From positions 1,116,001-1,180,000 of the forward strand of contig NZ_CP049867.1 in NCBI RefSeq assembly GCF_011299595.1: a DNA stretch of 64,000 nt, given 5' to 3'. Below are positions 61,001-64,000 of this stretch, piece by piece. The notes below the pieces were generated by a model. The model did no database searches. It was not told the DNA's origin and was given only the letters and a program-made list of their open reading frames with translations. The translations under genes and the position numbers were made by a program. Each line of letters opens with the position of its first letter. Position 1 is the first letter of the stretch. This DNA comes from Nocardioides sp. HDW12B. Its GTDB lineage: Bacteria > Actinomycetota > Actinomycetes > Propionibacteriales > Nocardioidaceae.

Positions 61001-64000
61001 TGTCCCAGATGTTCTTGGGCTCCTCGCCCTCCTCCGGCTGGTTGAAGCCCATGTCGAGGATGCCGTGCACGCTGGGCAGGCTGCCCTTCTGGAGCTTGCC
61101 GCCGCCGACGTCGGGGTTCAGTCCGGTGATGAAGTAGACGTTCAGACGCCCGGTGGCGACGAGGCTGACACCCTTCTCCTCGAGCTTGTCGCCGAAGGAG
61201 GCTTTCTTGACGTCGGCTGCCGGCGCCTCCTCGGCGTCCTCGCCGGACAGGCCGACCAGGTCACCGAGGTTGACGCCGAGCTCGACTTTGGCCTGGCTGC
61301 GGTCGTCGTCGCCCGCGGCGTCGTACGCCGTGGCCTGCAGCAGACCGAGCGTCAACGCCTGGCAGCGACCGGAGTCGTAGTCCTCGAAGGGACCGTCGCC
61401 GCTGAAGGCGCCGTCCGACGTCGCCACGGGGCACTTCTCTCCGGGAAGGTTGTCGGGGAAGGTGACGTCGGCGCTGAGCGTGAGGTCGCTGTCGGCGAGG
61501 TCGAGGTAGGGACCCTTGGAACGGGACAGGCCCAGCATGAAGGTCAGGTCCCAGCTGGCCTTGGAGTCGAGGGCGAAGTCCGCCTGCAGCGGCATGCCGT
61601 CGAGTCCGGCGCTGAAGGGCAGCTGGTAGGTCGCCTCGTCGCCGATGGAGATCGGCATCTTGATGTCGGTGATGTCGCCGATCGTGGCGACGTCGCCCTC
61701 GTCAGGGTCGAGGTTGCACGGGTCCTCGTCGCAGAGGATCTCCGGCTCGACGGTGATCTTGTCGGCCATCGGGTTGCCGCCGGCGGCGGACTTCAGGTCC
61801 TCGAGCGCGGCGTCTGCAGCCGCCTGGAGGACCTTGTCGAGGCTCTCCGTGCCGTCGCCCACCGCATCCAGCGGCGTCTCGCCGTCGATGGTGGCGAAGA
61901 CGGTCTGCAGCTGGGTGGAGAACTCAGGCCCGAACAGGTCGAGGAATTGAGTCAGGTACGTGCCGGCGGCCGGGTCGGAGCCCACCAGCGGCATCGAGGC
62001 GTCCTCGGTCGAGCCGTCGAGTCCCTCGTTGGTCGAGGTGGCGGCGTCGTCGAAGGCGTCGCCCATGGCGCTGAAGGCCATCGGGGTGTCGCCGTCCTTC
62101 AGCGCAACCACGGCGTCGGGCACGGTGCTGGCCAGCAGAGGCGCCCCATCGGCGCCGATGGTCGCGCTCAGCTTCAGCACGCCGAGCGCCGTGCCGTCGG
62201 GCTGGTCGTCGGTCGGCTTGGTGCGCAGCGAGAGGGCGGCGCAGAGTGCGCGCTTCGCGGTGTCGCAGGTGGGTGCGTTGGCGCCCGTGCCGAGCTTGCC
62301 GACGAGGTTCGCGGGCGTGGTCTCGTCGTCGTCGTCGCCGACGTAGGCGGTCACGGACAGGGGCGTCGTGGCGGTGCCGAGCAGCGAGAAGGCGTAGGAC
62401 GCCTGGAAGGTCGCGGCGCCCGGGATCTCGTAGGCGTCGCCGGGCTCCCAGCGGTTGTCCGTGCCCTTCTCGAGACCGGCGGTGCCGCAGGTGAGCGAGT
62501 CGGCGGTCGCGGTCGCGATCTTGCACTCGGACTTGTCGGTCAGGTTCTTGACCACGCTGCCGACGAGGCCGGCCTTGTCGAAGTTGGCCCCCGGCGACAT
62601 CAGGGCGTCCTGGACCACGCGGTACGTCGTGGGGGTGGCGCCGGCAGTGAAGGTGGCGCTGTTGGTGAGCGCAGCAGCACAGGTGAGGAGGTGCTTGGCC
62701 ACCGTGGCCACCTCGCAGGCGCCGACCTTCTGACGGGCGCCGTCCTTCAGCGTGTAGGTGTAGACGACGTCGCCTACCGCGACCTTCTTCGTGAGGAAGT
62801 CGGCCTTGGTGTCGGCCAGCACGGTGGTGCTGGAGTAGGCCAGCGTGTAGGTGTCACCGACGACCCAGTCCTTCTTCACCGTCGCCGACGGGTCGGGGAG
62901 GTCGCAGAGCAGGCCGGTGCCGGAGACGCCGGTCGCTGCGCACTCGGCCGGGTCGGTGGTGGTGCGCTTGGCCTTGGTCGTGCTCGGCGTGGTGGCCGTG
63001 CCCGCGGTGTAGAGCTTCGACAGCTCGAGGGCGGCGTCGGTGAGGGTCGAGCCGGCCGTGGTCGTCGTACCGCTGACCGCGACCGTGCCCTCTGTGCGCA
63101 CGAGCTCGGAGGTGAGGTCGTCGGGGTCGGTGGACACACCCTTCATGGCGCCGCTGGTGCCGACGTTGACCTCGACGGGACCGAGCGTGCCGGCGAGGTC
63201 GACGGTGGTGGAGCCGACGTCGACCTTCATCTCGGTGACGCCGGTGCCGGGCAGGACCGTGACGGCGCCGGGCGCCTGCATCAGGTTGGTCGGGACCGCG
63301 ACCTTGAGGGCGATCTTCGACGACCAGGAGGCCTCGAGGGTGGTCGTGTCACCCGTGGCCATCTCCGATCGTCGCAGGCTGTAGTCGGTGCCGCCGCCGA
63401 CGGCGACCTCGAGGGGGACCTGGAGCTTCCCTGCAGCCGGGACCGTGACGTCGAGGACCATGGCCGGCTGTCCGGCGACGTCCTTGACGGTGATGGCGAC
63501 CTGGGTGCCGGCGCCACTGGCACCGTTCTTGGTCGCGAACGCGTCCACCTTGCTCTCGAGCGCGGTGCGCAGGGCGGCGACGTCCGCGGGCGCGAGGTCG
63601 GCAGTCTTCTCGGTCTCGGTGACCAGAGCGGACAGCTCGGTCACGAGGTCCTGCACGCCGCTCAGCTGCGGCGCGAGCTGCGCGGGTGCGATGCCGAGGG
63701 CCGGGAACGGTGTGTTCCACGCAGCATCGTCGCTGCCGGCGATAGCGCTGGCGACGTCACCCAGGGCACCCAGCGCTATCGTCCGGGTGGCGACCGGGTC
63801 GCCGCTGATGAGGTAGGAGTCGCCGACCTTCCAGCTGTTGTCCACGAGGTACTCGTCGCCCTCGACGTCCGGGTCCTGCTCCGTGTTGGGGACCTTGCCG
63901 CCCGACATCAGGCCCGGGGCCCAGGTGACGGTGAGGTCGTCGGTGCCGGCGGGGGTGCCCTGCTCCTGGCAGGTGAGGGAGTTGGTGGCGACCTTGACCG
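55083..64000 (-). CDS. Giant secreted-type protein with RTX calcium-binding repeats (5' end outside window)
   Basis: At least 2,971 residues; the frame stays open to the window edge, and the ATG at 63908 is internal or arbitrary. The first third has long beta-rich segments with repeated W-x-x-GDxY motifs (SWKVGDSYLI, DWVVGDTYTL, RWEPGDAYEI) and paired cysteines. From about 59340 down to 55500 the protein is dense in GGxGxDxxx(L) nonapeptides (GGEGDD, GGAGND, GDNGR), the Ca2+-binding beta-roll type, with two EF-hand-like loops (DVDGDGEISQDDDG, DVDGDGDTDSADN) near 58160-58250. It ends in a 150-residue unique domain with Cys and Trp (WWELGMVYNADRGS). No type I secretion genes are visible nearby. 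Probably an exported or surface protein. Confidence 0.88.
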   Translation of the reverse strand, partial: VKVATNSLTCQEQGTPAGTDDLTVTWAPGLMSGGKVPNTEQDPDVEGDEYLVDNSWKVGDSYLISGDPVATRTIALGALGDVASAIAGSDDAAWNTPFPALGIAPAQLAPQLSGVQDLVTELSALVTETEKTADLAPADVAALRTALESKVDAFATKNGASGAGTQVAITVKDVAGQPAMVLDVTVPAAGKLQVPLEVAVGGGTDYSLRRSEMATGDTTTLEASWSSKIALKVAVPTNLMQAPGAVTVLPGTGVTEMKVDVGSTTVDLAGTLGPVEVNVGTSGAMKGVSTDPDDLTSELVRTEGTVAVSGTTTTAGSTLTDAALELSKLYTAGTATTPSTTKAKRTTTDPAECAATGVSGTGLLCDLPDPSATVKKDWVVGDTYTLAYSSTTVLADTKADFLTKKVAVGDVVYTYTLKDGARQKVGACEVATVAKHLLTCAAALTNSATFTAGATPTTYRVVQDALMSPGANFDKAGLVGSVVKNLTDKSECKIATATADSLTCGTAGLEKGTDNRWEPGDAYEIPGAATFQASYAFSLLGTATTPLSVTAYVGDDDDETTPANLVGKLGTGANAPTCDTAKRALCAALSLRTKPTDDQPDGTALGVLKLSATIGADGAPLLASTVPDAVVALKDGDTPMAFSAMGDAFDDAATSTNEGLDGSTEDASMPLVGSDPAAGTYLTQFLDLFGPEFSTQLQTVFATIDGETPLDAVGDGTESLDKVLQAAADAALEDLKSAAGGNPMADKITVEPEILCDEDPCNLDPDEGDVATIGDITDIKMPISIGDEATYQLPFSAGLDGMPLQADFALDSKASWDLTFMLGLSRSKGPYLDLADSDLTLSADVTFPDNLPGEKCPVATSDGAFSGDGPFEDYDSGRCQALTLGLLQATAYDAAGDDDRSQAKVELGVNLGDLVGLSGEDAEEAPAADVKKASFGDKLEEKGVSLVATGRLNVYFITGLNPDVGGGKLQKGSLPSVHGILDMGFNQPEEGEEPKNIWDINLNEDWSVDFGSLYLDAGSFVNDFAGPVIGGVADHVKPYKPLIDALRAPIPVVSDIAVQLGKPAVTPISVLENVTGARLGFVRKVLEVLDVVANLEDVGGTTLIPLGTSVPESPLAGLLPNGGAGEFSIEPNQVATAPCGTSRTINTTRAQANGANGIGRTGTVRGPALQAKRRPAPTNCAPAAPSGSPRGISKVVAKPCTKTATTTTTASCRSGSGASNISKYANRPALTGTAITFPFLEDFTEIFGLLMGEDANLVRLDLGTLNASAGVGLKFGPFMAGPVPVDIGVSFNIAFAAHLALGYDTAGIRALLDSEPGTADPTAMLDGLYVEDLDEAGNDVPEMTLTITVQVEGGVSVRIFRVGLYGGVTLTLAADLNDPDADGKLRFSEISSRSPACLFDFSGTLDFFFGFFVEVDLFIETLRYEVELWRLSPPLTLFKLTCTTEDPLLATTSADGKDLVLKLGPNAANRNLGNDKPDERVKVRQLSEEVADKVTRISVEMLGEYQEFDVPKGGRIIADSGDGRDVLEFLPGVDLEGTTFDFTVPVKADLGDGPDTANLGNGDNEVSGGAESDQITGGSGLDTLSGGEGDDMVAGGLRDDTVSGDGGSDDVTGDAGADTVDGGTGDDRVTGGPGLTEEQAEAARAAWEAGPDTGDAGGAAGAARVEDDADAEEPGPAGEFVSPQDLADVVIGGEGDDLLSGHLGDDQLFGENRTANPVSAFRSGACTGNAGTGTGDDTLNGDVGDDWLAGGPGDDSLTGGEGSDTLCGNGDQDSLDGDDGPTGEAAGNDELRGGDGDDRLEGRGGSDVADGGDGDDLVEGGEAVDLTLGGTGSDAVNSGDAADVVLGDTGTLKALDLTDGQAGVAGLGLPDAGGTAYEGLVKDHDAGGEDGSVTVCTTRVLVIRPTSSETQPLGKADVDGDGEISQDDDGRLDGYGVVDGLVDVDGDGDTDSADNGVVAGLPIGGGAFDVKASQALTALAWAGDGDADCLLGQDDDDAMFGGAGGDVLLEGLGDGLGVGGAGDDTVRGEDGVDVLRGSDDDDELLGDAGDDSILGNTGDDTAYGGADDDQVEGNEGDDTLNGGEGVDALVGGTTGTGAADGDDTVYGGQANDFIAGDNARPARKAGLLVGLQLEDVTGDKAAGTDLLSGGDDDDRIYGQGGADTIGGDADQDDIEGGPGSDVVRGGDGSDTIVGGSGTDTLTTGTARTTWAGTSDTGDELYGDAGNDTILGDNGVAKTRTLFDVPTGGSDPAAGPFGDDVVSGGTEGDRVYGQSGDDTLGGDAGNDVVDGNSGADTLRGGTEDDVLVGGSQQGATATVKGEKIDDRDRKPAGETAFRGDLVNGDAGDDVVLGDNGRVTGSGATASVEEYDVWRASGAEAPEAAGNDRLFGDAGRDRMFGQGLNDAMSGGNDDDAMSGDSGADTMAGDSGADDIVGGSGLAQLPLDLAGVRDEGDSLWGDAPGATATSGDADVILGDNGRISRSGTDPNTKQAARSTVLYDLAVVAKSLPSTLVSGNDVIRGNADRDLVYGQCGADTIDGDAGDDWLEGNTNPASPSGSPDTIRGGDGDDDVLGGSSNNVGTTTGVTGSTGTAGAGAFPATPNKVLDGGDRLWGDAGNDAVLGDNGRVDRAAAGSLWTYQSYKGSGETTAGKLLVRKVLSARADEGTGAYGDDEGHGGDGHDELYGQLGNDKLEGNAGDDSVLGDLGEVVTSVRTGSSKVVEASGFISETINVPGTLKRTTTTYPVPTSATSGGVGGTDVLLGGLGNDVTHGGAGNDQMWGNRSFVGSTFATLVPTKETSPVGISGLDDDVIFGGHGDDRAWGGWQHDRLYGGHGADQLDLVTVLNGSRQGDPTVDFKGIDFMYGGWGQDGMQADVSKPSPSNQTDKMVDGTGAYNGYFVCEGAYGGNSVMRLLSPAMESFWQQVAADDGLVSAASSKTSGWWELGMVYNADRGSNANPVYSLNPANFVCDS

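Overview
The window comes from a high-GC actinobacterial chromosome. Gene content and order point to Nocardioides or a close relative in the Nocardioidaceae/Propionibacteriales; this is an inference from gene families, since no 16S gene is present. The actinobacterial signs are a phoH-ybeY-hlyC-(cytidine deaminase-like)...era...leuA...recO-uppS...zur...glyS...dgt-dnaG backbone, GTG starts, many genes with a TANNNT -10 box only 6-8 bases before the start codon (leaderless mRNAs), SigE-type sigma factors, Septum_form lipoproteins and a probable 10-methyl fatty acid gene pair.

Layout. 0-5 kb: a guanidinium exporter gene under a guanidine-III riboswitch, a HIT protein, then the phoH-ybeY-hlyC-CDA-like operon. 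5-12.8 kb: a sigma factor with a membrane-anchored partner, an FAD reductase plus CFA-type methyltransferase pair, era (on the minus strand, unlike its usual partners), two tandem septum-formation lipoproteins and a flavodoxin-like protein. 12.9-19.5 kb: leuA behind a Leu-rich leader peptide attenuator, an orphan histidine kinase, a GNAT, an alpha/beta hydrolase, recO and uppS. 19.7-29.3 kb: an accessory-looking block between uppS and zur. It holds an M50 metalloprotease with a PqqD-like N-terminus, an internally duplicated repeat protein, a thioesterase, a Crp/Fnr regulator in an operon with an MFS-cNMP fusion, a GAF protein overlapping a cytoplasmic subtilase, and an acidic protein made of 16-residue EGHKLARTNF repeats. 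29.5-32.8 kb: a Zur-controlled znuA-znuC-znuB-zur operon. 33-44.8 kb: glyS, two lipoproteins, dus, an M15-like secreted protein, dgt, a 2-hydroxyacid dehydrogenase and dnaG. The dnaG gene is interrupted by a 312-residue intein inserted exactly at a zinc-ligand cysteine of the CHC2 zinc finger. 44.9-55 kb: tRNA-Asn, PIG-L deacetylase, a DUF1800/DUF1501 pair, a MerR/HSP20 pair, 6-phosphogluconate dehydrogenase and a MoxR-like ATPase/VWA pair. 55-64 kb: one giant minus-strand protein with RTX-type calcium-binding repeats, cut by the window edge.

The parts most worth following up are the dnaG intein, the repeat protein/subtilase/GAF/cNMP block, a four-copy palindromic element found only where genes converge, and shared palindromic promoter motifs inside the 22-29 kb block. 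All functions are read from motifs and remembered family features; no database search was possible.
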